In this document: in pieces, positions 1-9,896 of the stretch
Numbering within the stretch: position 1 is the first letter of the stretch
Layout of the letters: every line of letters begins with the position of its first letter
From: Dasypus novemcinctus
Lineage: Eukaryota; Chordata; Mammalia; Cingulata; Dasypodidae
Direction: 5' to 3'
DNA length: 64,000 nt
Assembly (NCBI RefSeq): GCF_030445035.2
Contig: NC_080688.1
Coordinates: 67,737,449-67,801,448, forward strand
Translations under genes and position numbers: made by a program
The notes under the pieces: model-generated
What the model was told of the DNA's origin: nothing
The model's input: the letters and a program-made list of their open reading frames with translations, nothing else
Database searches by the model: none

Positions 1-199
1 CAGTGAGAACCAATGGTCTACTGGGACATGCCTGGGGGGATAATTTCAGAGTAGCTGAGAAGTCCAGAGTCTTGGGTGTCAGCAAATCTGGATGAGCTCC
101 ACAACATAAACTGTCAAATAGAGGGGAAATCTACACCTCTGCCTACCAGGACTTATCTTCAACATTGAGGAGAAAAGGGTCCAAATAATAATAAAACCA

Positions 200-745
200 C
201 CTATAGCAACAGCCAATATTCTCTATGCATTTGCCATGAGCCAGGCATGGGGCTAAGTGTGTGTGTGTCTGTTTTTTAAAGATTTATTTATTTATTTCTC
301 CCCCCTTCTCCCCCCCAGTTGCCTGCTCTCTGTGTCCATTTGCTGTGTGTTCTTCCGTGACCGCTTCTATCCTTATCAGCGGCACCAGGAATCTGTTTCT
401 TTTTGTTGCGTCATCTTGCTGCGTCAGCTCTCAGTGTGTGCGGCGCCATTCCTGGGTAGGCTGCACTCTTTCTTTCGCACTGGGCGGCTCTCCTTATGGG
501 GCACACTCCTTGCGCGTGGGGCTCCCCTACGTGGGGGACACACCTGCGTGGCAGGGCACTCCTTGTGCGCCTCAGCACTGTGCATGGGCCAGCTCCACAC
601 GGGTCAAGGAGGCCCTGGGTTTGAACCAAAGACCTCCCATGTGGTAGGCGGATGCCCTATACATTGGGCCAAGTCTGTTTCCCTAAATGTGTTTACATTC
701 CCCTTTTCCCATTTCATCCTCACTATAACCTCTACTGGGTGAGGG
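200..745 (+). repeat. MIR SINE fragment split by a DAS SINE
   Basis: The left part (about 200-264) has the MIR core pattern ending in gagccaggcatggggctaag; the right part (about 683-745) resumes with a tttacattcc...catttcatcctcac pattern. MIR is an old tRNA-derived SINE shared by mammals. The two halves are separated by a younger DAS SINE, so the MIR is the older element. Outer boundaries are approximate. Confidence 0.7.
265..682 (-). mobile_element. DAS-type tRNA-derived SINE, about 415 bp
   Basis: The element lies antisense. Its 3' end is the left T-rich stretch (ttttttaaagatttattta) and its tRNA-like head is on the right. On the minus strand the B box GGTTCAAACC maps to 618-627 and an A-box-like stretch lies further right. 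Flanks ctaagtgtgtgt (253-264) and ctaaatgtgttt (683-694) form a 12-bp TSD with one mismatch. It was probably transcribed by RNA polymerase III and inserted by L1 machinery. The open frames over it are not genes. The sister copies at 6897, 13172 and 30488 share this architecture; subfamily is not assigned. Confidence 0.9.
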
Positions 746-1252
746 TTGCACTGGACACTGCAAATTCTCTGGGCTCCACATCTTGCTTCAGACACTATTG
801 TAGTGATTAGTTCTGAGCAGGTTTCAGTGAGCTTTGTGCAGATCCAACCAGTGGGAGCTCTTCCCTGCCCTAAGCTGCTAACCTCTCACTTCCTTCCCCC
901 TGGCATCTCTGATATATGGACTTGGGAGGCAACTCAACTGAAAGTGCCAGGAGTCCATGCTCATAAGTCAGTCAGCCTTGACCAATAAGAACAAGAGTCA
1001 ATGGAAAATGTTCCTCCTTTTTACCCTGATTTTGTTCTCCAGACAGACTCTTCTGTGATTTATTTCATGAGTCAACTCAGAAGGTCTTGGTGAGATCGAA
1101 TGCCAGTCACCTGTCCTTCTGGCCTAGATAATATCCTCTCTTCGCACTCCCTCTGTCCCTCACTTGTGCTCCCTGGGATCACTCTAAAAGGAACTCTCTG
1201 TAGATCAACCATTGTCTTGGGGTTTGCTCTGGGCAGTGGTGGGGAATCCAAG
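746..1252. other. Single-copy-looking DNA
   Basis: I see no recognisable repeat, RNA gene or exon here. Open frames are short and lack any family signature. Confidence 0.4.
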
Positions 1253-1428
1253 TGTTTTAGTTTCCTAGGGCTGCTGCAATACAGTACCAGAAACTGGGTG
1301 GCTTAAAAGATGAGAAATTTATTGAGTCACAGTTCTGGAAGCCAGAAGTCTGAAATTTAGTCAGCAGGGCCATGCTCTGTCCCAAGGTTCTAGGGAAGAA
1401 TCTTTCCTTGCTCCCTTCTAGCTTCACT
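1253..1428 (-). mobile_element. MLT1-like MaLR LTR fragment
   Basis: Starting at tgttttagtttcctagg the sequence follows the antisense MLT1 pattern (gctgctgcaatac, aactgggtggctt, cacagttctggaagcc, agaagtctgaaat). MLT1 elements are non-autonomous ERVL-MaLR LTRs. This copy is truncated at about 1428, where a MIR-like fragment begins. Confidence 0.75.
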
Positions 1429-1429
1429 C

Positions 1430-1516
1430 AGTTGCCCAAAGTCATCTAGGCAATGAGTAGTGGAACTAGCATTTGCAGCCAGCTGTGTCACAATCATGAT
1501 GCAACACTATCTTCTA
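1430..1516 (+). repeat. MIR 3'-half fragment
   Basis: The order ttgcccaaagtcatctagg, then gtagtggaactagcatttg, then a run resembling the MIR 3' end matches the distal MIR consensus in sense orientation. It is short and divergent, so old. Confidence 0.55.
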
Positions 1517-2457
1517 AATGGCCTTCCCTCTGGGTAGGGCTGTTCTGTGAGTCCCACTCCCAGGACACCAACTGTAGGTTTCTCAGTTGAGACATGTGGG
1601 AAGGGAATCTGGACCTGGAGAGTAGGGTCCCTAATATGAGAACTTTAGTAAGCTCCATAGTCCCTCTGCTATCTTTCTTGTTCCTTGTCTGTTGTCGCAT
1701 AGGCATTAAGAGTAAAATCCTCAGCAAATAAAGGGCCTGTGCGCTTGTCTTTGGGGGCAGGGAGGGAAGCTGCTTCATTGTATGCAGCTGGGACTGTGGG
1801 AGAAGACCGGAAGTAGAGTGGGTGTGGGTGGCCATGAGAAAGTGGGCCAGAAGGCAGTGAGGACATGGGCCTGCAGCTCCCAGGAAGGGACAGCATGCCA
1901 TGTGGTCCAAGCAGGGGCCCAGGAAATGGCAATAAGTGGTCCAGTGTGGGCAGGGCTGGCTTGAAGGGGTGTGACTGTGCAGTTGCAGGGCCCCCTACTA
2001 AGAAGGGTCCTGTGCCGTGTCTTATGCTCGGCTGGCATAGTCTTGGAATTCTTAATTTTTGAATAGAGCACCCAGAATTTCCATTTTGTGCTCTGACATT
2101 TTTATTTTGCACTTTACCCTACATACTATGTCACTGATTCCCAGTGTGGGGTTTCCTAACATCTCGTTGACCCCATAGCGCCCATCAGTGGTCTCCTACT
2201 AGTGGAATTTCAGAAGCACTGAAAAGGACTCCATTTTTTTTTTTTTCCAAAGTACCTTCCCACCGGTGGTGGGAAGAAAAAGGAGTTATGGTTTAACACG
2301 CAAAGTCCTCTAGAAGATAGAGTGGCAGTTTAAATTTTCACTAAATTTTAAAGCAGAAATGGGGTAGTGTTTTTTGGGAACAGTTTTTAATGTTGGCAGA
2401 GAGGGGATTGCTCAACCATACTTGGAGCTTAAGGTGGGAATGATGGGCTTGATGGGA

Positions 2458-2484
2458 GTGGTGGTGGTGGTGGTGGTGGTGGTA
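2458..2484. repeat. (TGG)n microsatellite
   Basis: Nine or so uninterrupted TGG triplets within single-copy DNA. Confidence 0.95.
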
Positions 2485-3198
2485 GCAAGTGAAACCAACC
2501 AGGAGAGTCAAGGCTGGGGAAAGGACCAGGGGTAGGAGCAGCCTATAGGGAAGACTCCAGGGGAGTTCATAGATTTTCTAGGAGCTCCTCTTGGACCCCA
2601 CTGAAAAAGAGGATAAAATCTGCTATCATCAATATCTGTCCTGGTTTAAATTCTACTCCCAAACTTTTTACTCTAAGCCTTGGTCATCTTTTGAATAATC
2701 AATGTAATAATAAAGTACTCAAAGAGTTAAAATGAAGAATAAATTATCCAACATGCAGAGTGCTGAGTGCAGGCCATGTCCTCAGCAAATGTCTGTTTCT
2801 TTTCTTTCTTCTAACAGCAAGTGTGTCTTGAGTTCCAGACAAATGGAAAGACTCATGTATTTTTCTGGTTAATTTTGGACCAATGCCTAGTATTTAGGGA
2901 CATGTGGGGTTTGAGTATGAATTACCAGGTCTGGCACGTTATACGATGACGATGACATTTCTAACAACTCCTTTGTGACCTTAGAGGCACAGCTTCCAAT
3001 TACAACTTGTTCCAGCTGAGCAGGAGATTTTCCAGGTTATAAGTGTTCCTGGAGAGCCTCCAAGAAATTCCTGTAGAAGTTACAGTGTGACTCTCAACAG
3101 ATTCCATTGCTTTAATTTAACCTATATCAGTATTGCCCTGGGGAGATCTGGTTCTGGGATTCATCTATGTTACACGGATATTGTACTGGGACCTCTGG

Positions 3199-3230
3199 TG
3201 TGTGTGTGTGTGCGTGTGTGTGTGTATGTG
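3199..3230. repeat. (TG)n microsatellite
   Basis: A TG run with one CG interruption, followed to about 3290 by degenerate TG- and TATG-rich sequence. Confidence 0.95.
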
Positions 3231-3806
3231 TAGTATATGTATGTCTGTGTATGCACGAGGTGCATGTGTGTATGTGTGCACACATGGATCAACTTTGTTC
3301 TTTTATTGTTTAGTCTCAAACTGTTATTTGGATATGGTTAAAGAAAAAATTAGATATAATAGGCTTCATATTCTTTCACAAGCACATATTGTTACAATAA
3401 TGTTCTTCATTTTGTTCACTATTTATCCTTTACTTAGGTATTAATACTTTGATATAAGACATAGAGATCAAGTGTTCCGTGGACTTTACCCTCATCAGCC
3501 CCACTTAGTTTGGGTGTGGGAGAGTAAGTGGGTGATTTTGGCTAGCATTTTCCTCTTGTTTAAGAGTTAAAATTTGGCTCATTTCATAGTTGCTGCAGAC
3601 CAGAACTTATAGGTTATGTGAATTCAAATAGAAACCAAGCCAAAACAAAGCAAAACTGAAATTGTTCCAGTTTTTCAAATTCATATATTTACCTTAAAAA
3701 TTATGCAAGTAATCCAAATTGTTGTTAAAATATTAGAAAGTACAAATTAGCAAAAGAGAAAAAAAAAAACAGGAGAGAAATCTCTGGTAATGCCTTTCAC
3801 GTTATT

Positions 3807-4161
3807 TATTTTTTAAAGATTTATTTATTTATTCCCCCCCCTTGCGGCTTATTCCATTCTTTGCTGTCTCTTCTCTGTGTCCATTCACTGCATGTTTTTT
3901 CTGTATCTGCTTGTCTCCCTTTGCTGTGTCATCTTGCTGCGCCAGCTCTCCACGGTGCACAGGCTGTCAGCTGTCCGTGGTGCATGGGCCGTCAGCTCTC
4001 CATGGCACACGGGCCATAAGCTCTCCACGGTGTGCAGGCCATCAGCTCTCTGCGGCGCATGGGCCAACCTGCCTTTCACAAGGAGGCCCTGGGACACGAA
4101 CCCAGAGCCTCCCATATGGTAGATGGGAGCCCAACTGGTTGAACCACAACTGCTTCCCCAC
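3807..4161 (-). mobile_element. DAS-type SINE with internal 25-bp tandem repeat
   Basis: Antisense tRNA-derived SINE: T-rich tail at left (ttttttaaagatttatttat), tRNA-like head at right ending in aaccacaactgcttcccc. Flanks ttcacgttatt (3796-3806) and ttcactttatt (4162-4172) look like an 11-bp TSD with one mismatch. Unlike the copies at 265, 6897 and 13172, its body carries five 25-bp units (3943-4065), so it belongs to a different subfamily, related to the 54300 copy. Confidence 0.85.
3943..4065. repeat. 25-bp tandem repeat inside a SINE
   Basis: Five units in exact 25-bp phase (starts 3943, 3968, 3993, 4018, 4043; the last is 23 bp). Each starts cagctctcc or a close variant and ends near gcatgggccgt. 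They differ by several substitutions each. Confidence 0.93.
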
Positions 4162-4222
4162 TTCACTTTATTCTTCATATTTATATATATTCAGAATTGG
4201 GTTACACTGTACATTCTATTTT

Positions 4223-4391
4223 TTTGTCTTTATTTTTTTTAATGTTACATTTAAAAAAATGAGGTCCCCATATACCCCTCAACCCCCAGCCCCACTCCTC
4301 CGATAACAACAACCTACTCCATCATCATGGGACGTTCATTGCACTTGGTGAATACATCTCTGAGCACTGCTGCACCACATGGTCAATGGTC
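4223..4391 (-). mobile_element. Short 5'-truncated L1 3' end, antisense
   Basis: Antisense L1 3' terminus: T-rich tail, the complement of the G-rich tract (cctcaacccccagccccact), then the common L1 3' UTR run. It is bounded by an exact 13-bp TSD, tacattctatttt, at 4210-4222 and 4392-4404. Only about 170 bp was copied. Confidence 0.92.
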
Positions 4392-4510
4392 TACATTCTA
4401 TTTTAACACCTACTTTTTAATCTTTGCTCTATTTTTTGTATTTAAAAATTTATTTTTTGTATCAGTGTTACAAGTTGCTCAGTTAACACAAGATAAAAAC
4501 TATAGTAACA

Positions 4511-5311
4511 TGGCCGATGGGGTTAAATACCAGGTCAGATGGCCCCTTTTCGGAACTGGTGTTTATGTGTGATGAATCTGGACTCAGATGGGATCTTCCT
4601 TCATAAGACTTTCATGCTAAGGTGATGGAGGTGCAGTTAATGTTGGGGTTTAAGATATATTTAGCGGATTTGAATCTCTGGACTGACAATGTGATAGCCA
4701 GGTCCTGAGCCTCAACAGACTCCATCACCTACAATATGATTTATTGGACTTATCACACTCAGCTAAGATGGAGTTGAAGAAGGACAACCACCACACCATG
4801 GAGCCTAGAGTGATTACAACTGAAAGTGGGAGGATTGCATCCAACATCCATGTGGAATTTGAGCCTCCTCTTGACATAGAGGTGCAATGGACACAACCAA
4901 TCCAATGTCCACATAGAAGAGGTGGCATTGGATTGGGAAAAGTGGACATGGTGGCTGATGGGTATGGGGAAAGGCAGGAAGAGATGAGAGGTGGAGGCGT
5001 CTTTGGGACATGGAGCTGCCCTGGATGGTGCTTCAGAGGCAATCACCGGACATTGTAAATCCTCACAGGGCCCACTGGATGGAATGGAGGAGAGTATGGG
5101 CCATGATGTGGACCATTGACTATGAGGTACAGAGGTGACCAAAGATGTACTTACCAAATCCAATGGATGTGTCATGATGATGGGAACGAGTGTTGCTGGG
5201 GGGGGGGAGAGGTGGGGTGGGGGGGTGGGGTTGAATGGGACCTCACATATATATTTTTAATGTAATATTATTACAAAATCAATTAAAAAAAATAAAATAA
5301 AAAAAAATAAT
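4511..5311 (+). mobile_element. Young L1 3' UTR, 5'-truncated
   Basis: Sense-strand 3' end of a xenarthran L1, near-identical over most of its length to the copies at 10955 and 38394. It ends in a G-rich polypurine tract (about 5199-5235), then acctcacatatatattttt and an A-rich tail. It contains no ORF1 or ORF2. The usual AATAAA at the L1 end reads AATTAAA here. The insertion, including the extra 3' piece at 5312-5394, is bounded by aaaaactatagtaaca at 4495-4510 and 5395-5410. Sense (4744-5058) and antisense (4759-5175) open frames in it recur in the other young copies. Confidence 0.92.
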
Positions 5312-5394
5312 GAGGAGACAGCTGCAACTCCCCACCACTTATAGCCAGACTTTTAATCAGCAATTAAATAAATGCCACATCCAGATTTCAAAAA
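5312..5394 (+). mobile_element. Probable L1 3'-transduced segment
   Basis: About 80 bp of non-L1 sequence lies between the L1 A-rich end and the right TSD. It has its own AATAAA at 5367-5372 and a second A run from 5390, 17 bases downstream of the signal. This is the structure expected when transcription reads past the L1 signal and uses a downstream one, carrying flanking source DNA along. Confidence 0.8.
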
Positions 5395-5410
5395 AAAAAC
5401 TATAGTAACA

Positions 5411-5745
5411 ATAGATCTGCTTTGGTCAATGGTTACACTCCCCCCTTCTTTTTGTTCACTGGTCAGTCTTGAGGGATTTGGGATGATGTCCACGCTGACT
5501 GCTTCAGGCTGAGAAGGGGCATAGATATTGCGGGCAGAAGAATGGAATTGCTTTGCTTGCAGTTGAAGATACTCTTTCCTTTTGGGCTGGGGCTGGTGCA
5601 TCATCCTCATTTTGTTAGTTGTCCAGGGCAGGCCTGAAGAACTGGAGAGGAGGAGTTGGCCACACATCTGCTGGGTTTCAGGACTCCACTGGCATAGGAA
5701 CCATCGAAGGCTTTAAGTCTCTGAGAAATACACTTACCAAGTTAA
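5411..5745 (-). mobile_element. Older L1 3' UTR fragment, antisense
   Basis: The run ttgcttgcagttgaagatac...gttagttgtccagggc...ggactccactggcatagg follows, with divergence, the antisense L1 3' UTR seen better preserved at 8238-8690 and 17406-18537. It has no preserved ORF, and its edges are approximate. Confidence 0.6.
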
Positions 5746-6539
5746 CTGAAAATTATAGTTTCAAATAAAAGAAGTGGAAGAATCACGATTGGGGATTTAT
5801 AAATGAGTGTAACTATGCTGTTTTGGGGAAATAGCTTTTCTTATATGCCCAGATAGAGCCCACTTGAGGGGGTGTTGATTTCATATGATCATGTGGTTTG
5901 CCTCTGGTATCCAGATGTCCACAGGGCCCCCAGGAGCAAGCACTTCTGTTGGAGACTTTGTTTACTGTGGCAATTTGTAAAATCTGCTTGAGATCTGTGT
6001 AAGGGTAACCTCTGGAATGACTTTCCGACCCACTTTGAAATCTCTTAGCCATAAAAACTTGATTTAATTGAATATTTTCCTCTTTTGATCAAGGTCTTTC
6101 TCCAAATGCATCACTGATTATTCCTTAATACCTACTTTTTAATACTTGCCAATACATTGTTAACTTGATTTCTTATCAATTGACTGATAGGGTTTTCTCA
6201 TAAAACAATAATTATCCCTATCCTATTCTCTAACTCCATGTAATAGTTTATACTTTACTATAGTTTATGATGCCAGTTGGAAATTTATTTCAAATTCTTA
6301 AAAAAGAAATTGTCACTTACCTCCTTATTTTTTCATGAGAGCTTTATCATGGACATTAGTAGCCTATGGGCAAGCTACCCTTGTATCAGGTGGCCATCCT
6401 ATCCAATTAGAGTTGACTGAGGAAAAGCATTGTCTGTATGTAGGAAAGAATTCCCTAGAAAGAAAAGTGAGTAGAAGGGGAGCCTTAAATAAATCTTGCA
6501 CAGGGATTTTAACTTTTAGTTTATCATATGTAGGAGATA
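5746..6539. other. AT-rich DNA without recognised features
   Basis: I recognise no repeat or gene. L1 debris may extend into either end. Confidence 0.35.
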
Positions 6540-6896
6540 ATTTTTTCCTATTTATCTTTAACTTTTTAATGGTGCCTAATTCCACCTTCTTTCTCTTTTC
6601 CTGGGACTCTGATGATACAAATGTTAAAAATTTTGTTGTTAAAACTTGTGTTGTAGTCCCTCAAATCACTGATTTTTTTTTTTATAGTGTTTTCTGTTTT
6701 TCAGATTAGGTAATTTCTATTCTTCTATTTTCTAGTTCACTAATTCTTTTCTGTCCCTTCAATTCAGCTGTTGAGCCTATCCATTGAGTTTTTAAATTTC
6801 AGTTATTGCATTTTTCATTTCTAAAAATTCCATTTGATTTTTCTGTATTTCTTGTGTTTCTTTGTTGAGACTTTCTATTTTTTGTTTCAAGCATAT

Positions 6897-7316
6897 ATAC
6901 ATTTTTAAAGATTTATTTATTTATTTCTCTCCCCTTCCCCCCTTTCCCCCCTGAACCCGGTTGTCTGTTCTCTGTGTCTATTTGCTGCGTCTTTGTCTGC
7001 TTCTGTTGTTGTCAGCAGGATGGAAATCTGTTTCTTTTTGTTGCGTCATCTTGTTGTGTCAGTTCTCCATGTGTGCGGCACCATTGCTGGGCAGGCTGCA
7101 CTTTCTTTCGCACTGGGTGGCTCTCCTTACGGGACACACTCCTTGCGCGTGGGGCTCCCCTATGTGGGGGACACCCCTGCGTGGCAGGGCACTCCTTGCG
7201 CGCGTCAGCACTGAGCATGGGCCAGCTGCACACGGGTCAAGAAGGCCCGGGGTTTGAACCGCGGACCTCCCATGTGGTAGATAGATGCTCTAACCACTGG
7301 ACCAAGTCCGCCACCC
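6897..7316 (-). mobile_element. DAS-type SINE with exact 14-bp TSD
   Basis: Antisense, 420 bp: TTTA-rich tail left, tRNA-like head right; the minus-strand B box GGTTCAAACC maps to 7251-7260. Flanking tgtttcaagcatat at 6883-6896 and 7317-7330 is an exact TSD. Little divergence from the 13172 copy suggests a relatively recent insertion. It is inside an old L1, so it postdates it. Confidence 0.95.
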
Positions 7317-7446
7317 TGTTTCAAGCATATTATAATTGCTTAAGCATTTTTTTATGATGGATGCTGTAAAATTCTTATCAGATAATTCTAACATCTGTAT
7401 CATCTTGGTGTTTGAGTTGAGATATTCCTGGTTCTTGCATGATGAG

Positions 7447-8034
7447 TGTGACAGTTTGAAATTATTTGTGAATCCCCAAAAGAGAAAGATTATGCTTGTA
7501 AACTAATCTATTCCTCTGGGTGCGATACCCTTTGATTATATTGGATTTAGTTGAGGGGCTCTTGATTGGATTACCTGTTAAGATTGCTTTGAGGACTTTC
7601 TTTGTTTCAACCACATCAGTAAGGCGTGACTCAGGTTGAGTTCCTGTCCCCTTGGTGGGCCAATATAAATGGACATTCACTCAAGAAGACACTTTGACAT
7701 TTTGATCCTGCCATGGGACAGAAAGGAGAAGGCTCAAACAACTAAAGCCCAGAGAGAGTTGAATCATTTGCCTGATCGCTTACAGCTGATGTTGGGAAGA
7801 GTGCCAACACTGATATAGGAAGCCCAGAGGGGAAGGCTGAAACCTGGCAGAGATCACCTGGCATCTTGCTTTAAGATGTGGTAGCTAACTTTGGTGAGAA
7901 AGCATCTTGAGTTGGACTTTCCACAGCTTTGGGACTATAAGCTTTTACTCCAAATAAATACCCATCATGGAAGCCAACAGATTTCTGGTACTATGCATTG
8001 GCACACCTTTGGAAGACTAATACAATGAGTGATT
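7447..8034 (+). mobile_element. Solo LTR, 588 bp, ERVL/MaLR-like
   Basis: The element starts TGTGACAGTTTG and ends GACTAATACA, so it has TG...CA ends, and is flanked by an exact 5-bp TSD atgag (7442-7446 and 8035-8039). A TATA-like tataaat at 7664-7670 and AATAAA at 7953-7958 fit U3-R anatomy. No internal retroviral sequence adjoins it, so it is a solo LTR. A divergent antisense copy of the same family is at 20368-21054. The 5-bp TSD and the GACTAATACA end resemble ERVL-MaLR LTRs; the family name is not determined. Confidence 0.88.
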
Positions 8035-8237
8035 TTCACTTGAAACCTTGATGCTTTTGTTATTATGTTGTGAGTCTCTGGATCTTATTTCAGTTTTCTG
8101 TTACAGGCTTTTTTGGACACTGCTTTGGCAGGAGAAGAGGGACATTACTACCTTGTGTGTTTGGAAATTTGGCTTTCCCACTTGGCTTTTCCCCCACTTG
8201 GCTTTTTTCCCACTTGGCTTTTCATCATCTATATTCA

Positions 8238-8690
8238 GCATTGCAGTGTCCTGCAGGACAATTCCAATGTCTGAAAAATGCCCCCATGTTGCACCTATTC
8301 TTCCTTCTCCCTTCAGAAACTCTGGTGGCCACTGCCTTTATATCACTGATCCAAGTTATTCCATTGCTAGGATAATCATGTCTACTTTCGTCCATAGTGG
8401 CTTTCTACCTTTCTGTTTGTTCATTCCTCAATCTTCAGGATTTTGGGATGGTGATGTCCACCCTGTCTCTGATTGAGAGAGGGCTTAGATCCCATGGGGC
8501 AGATGGATGCAACTGTATTGTTTGTAGTGCAGACATTCTCTGCTTCCTGGGTTGGGCATTGTCCCTCATCATCCTTTTTTAGTTGTCCTGGGTGAGTTCA
8601 ATGAACTGGTGAGTAGGTGCTGCAACTCTGCTGTGATTCAGGTGCAACTGGCATATGAACAGACTGAGGATTTAATGGTGTTTATCTGAT
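8238..8690 (-). mobile_element. L1 3' UTR fragment, antisense
   Basis: The order ggacaattccaatgtctg, ttccttctcccttcagaaac, cttagatcccatggggcaga, ggtgagttcaatgaactgg is a diverged version of the antisense L1 3' UTR at 17406-18537. Truncated and without a TSD I can define. Confidence 0.7.
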
Positions 8691-9184
8691 ATAAAAGGTA
8701 TTTACTTTTTATGGAGTCAAATCTAATTTTTGGGGCTTTTGGTATCATGCTTCCCCTCCTAAAGATTACATAAATTTCATCTACATTTTCTTCTTATACT
8801 TTCATTTAAATTTATATTTAGATTTACATTTAAATCTTTAAGTAAATGTTTATCCAAGTATGACCTGTAGACCACAATTTCTGGAGTTCCACCTAAGAAC
8901 TACTGAATCAAACTCTGGAAACCTCCCATTTTACCAGACTCTACAGGTGATTAATTATATGCCAGTATTTGAGATCTACTGCTTTAGCCCTTCAAAAAAT
9001 TTTTTTGATGTGCATTGTAAGGCAGAAATCTCACCTACCTTTTTTTCTAAACAGCTAGCCAATTGTCTTAAAACCGTTAAATTATTCTCTTCTTCACAGA
9101 TTTAAATGCCAACATTATCACACATTAAATTTATATGTAAAATAGTATAAATATAAAAATAAATAATATAAATGTAAATAAATA
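8691..9184. other. AT-rich DNA, nothing recognised
   Basis: Contains AT-rich tracts (about 8795-8845 and 9120-9185). No gene signature. Confidence 0.35.
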
Positions 9185-9300
9185 TTTGGGTCTGTTTCCA
9201 GATGTTCCATTCTGCTTCATTGATCTGTCTGACCATCCTGGCGCCAGTAACTCACTCTTTCTAATTGCTGTAACTCTAGTCTGTATAGACTTCTGAATGT
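9185..9300 (-). mobile_element. L1 ORF2 remnant, antisense
   Basis: The run ccattctgcttcattgatct, gtctgaccatcctggcgcc, aattgctgtaactctagtct matches the antisense pattern of the L1 ORF2 C-terminal region. A short, old fragment. Confidence 0.55.
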
Positions 9301-9399
9301 TCCCCCGCACCAGTCTCTAAAAGCTTCATAAGAAACCATTTGCCAGGAGAGAATTAGATGACTCATATGTGAAGATGCTTTGTAAATTGCAAAGCTCTC

Positions 9400-9840
9400 T
9401 GGCCTTTCAATCCACCCCTGACACCCGCACTTCCTAAAACACTGATCTCATCTGTCCTTCCCTGACGCCAAAGCCTTCCTTACTCAGAAGATGAAGCTCA
9501 TTATCCTGGCATTCAAGGCCCTTCATCCACAACTTGCTCTCCATTTTCCTTTCCAAAATGACTTTCCACTTGTCTTCAATAAAAATTCTCTTCTGCAACC
9601 AGTTTTATCTACAATATGTTTTTCAGATTTACTTGGTACATATCTTGCATTTGGCCTTGTTCTCCCTACCTTGAAGTTCATTCCCTCAAATTGCTTACCA
9701 TCTTTCAAGACCAAACTCCTTCCAGAAGACTTTTTTCCTGAATCTGCAGTTTACTGGACCTCTTCTTGCATTCATAGCACTCACTTTACGCTTAGCATAT
9801 ATTGACTTCTGACAGTGCTCCTATGATGGAATTACTTTAT
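9400..9840 (+). mobile_element. L2 LINE fragment
   Basis: The segment containing ctggcattcaaggcccttca, then acttgctctccattttcc, then ctttcaagaccaaactcctt resembles the 3' part of L2 in sense orientation. The open frame at 9491-9805 is a relic of L2, not a gene. Confidence 0.6.
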
Positions 9841-9896
9841 TTCTCTTTTCTGGGGTGCATATCTCATATCACTCAGCTGTTTTGTAATATCCTTTA

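Larger units (their letters stand above)
1517..3795. other. Mostly single-copy DNA with simple repeats
   Basis: Apart from the TGG and TG microsatellites listed separately and a T run near 2233, I recognise no repeat family or exon. Overlapping antisense open frames at 1494-2112 encode proline- and serine-rich products without a recognisable domain and are probably chance. Confidence 0.4.
6540..8230 (-). mobile_element. Old L1 body fragment, antisense, twice interrupted
   Basis: Sequence before, between and after two younger insertions follows one antisense L1M-type run: ctgggactctgatgatac, ttcagctgttgagcctatcc, then aattgcttaagcattttttt, aattctaacatctgtatcat, then ttgtgagtctctggatctta. It was split by the DAS SINE at 6897-7316 and the LTR at 7447-8034, both with exact TSDs. 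A related L1 part ends the window near 63.9 kb. No intact frame remains. Confidence 0.75.

Noticed and set aside
257-742. 161-aa open frame with Cys-rich start
   Set aside because: It lies over a DAS SINE; similar frames occur in the same SINE at 6961-7357, 13229-13597 and 30539-30923, where they follow the SINE and not a gene.
3943-4065. CRISPR-like array of 25-bp repeats
   Set aside because: The units are directly adjacent with no spacers, and lie in a SINE of an animal genome.
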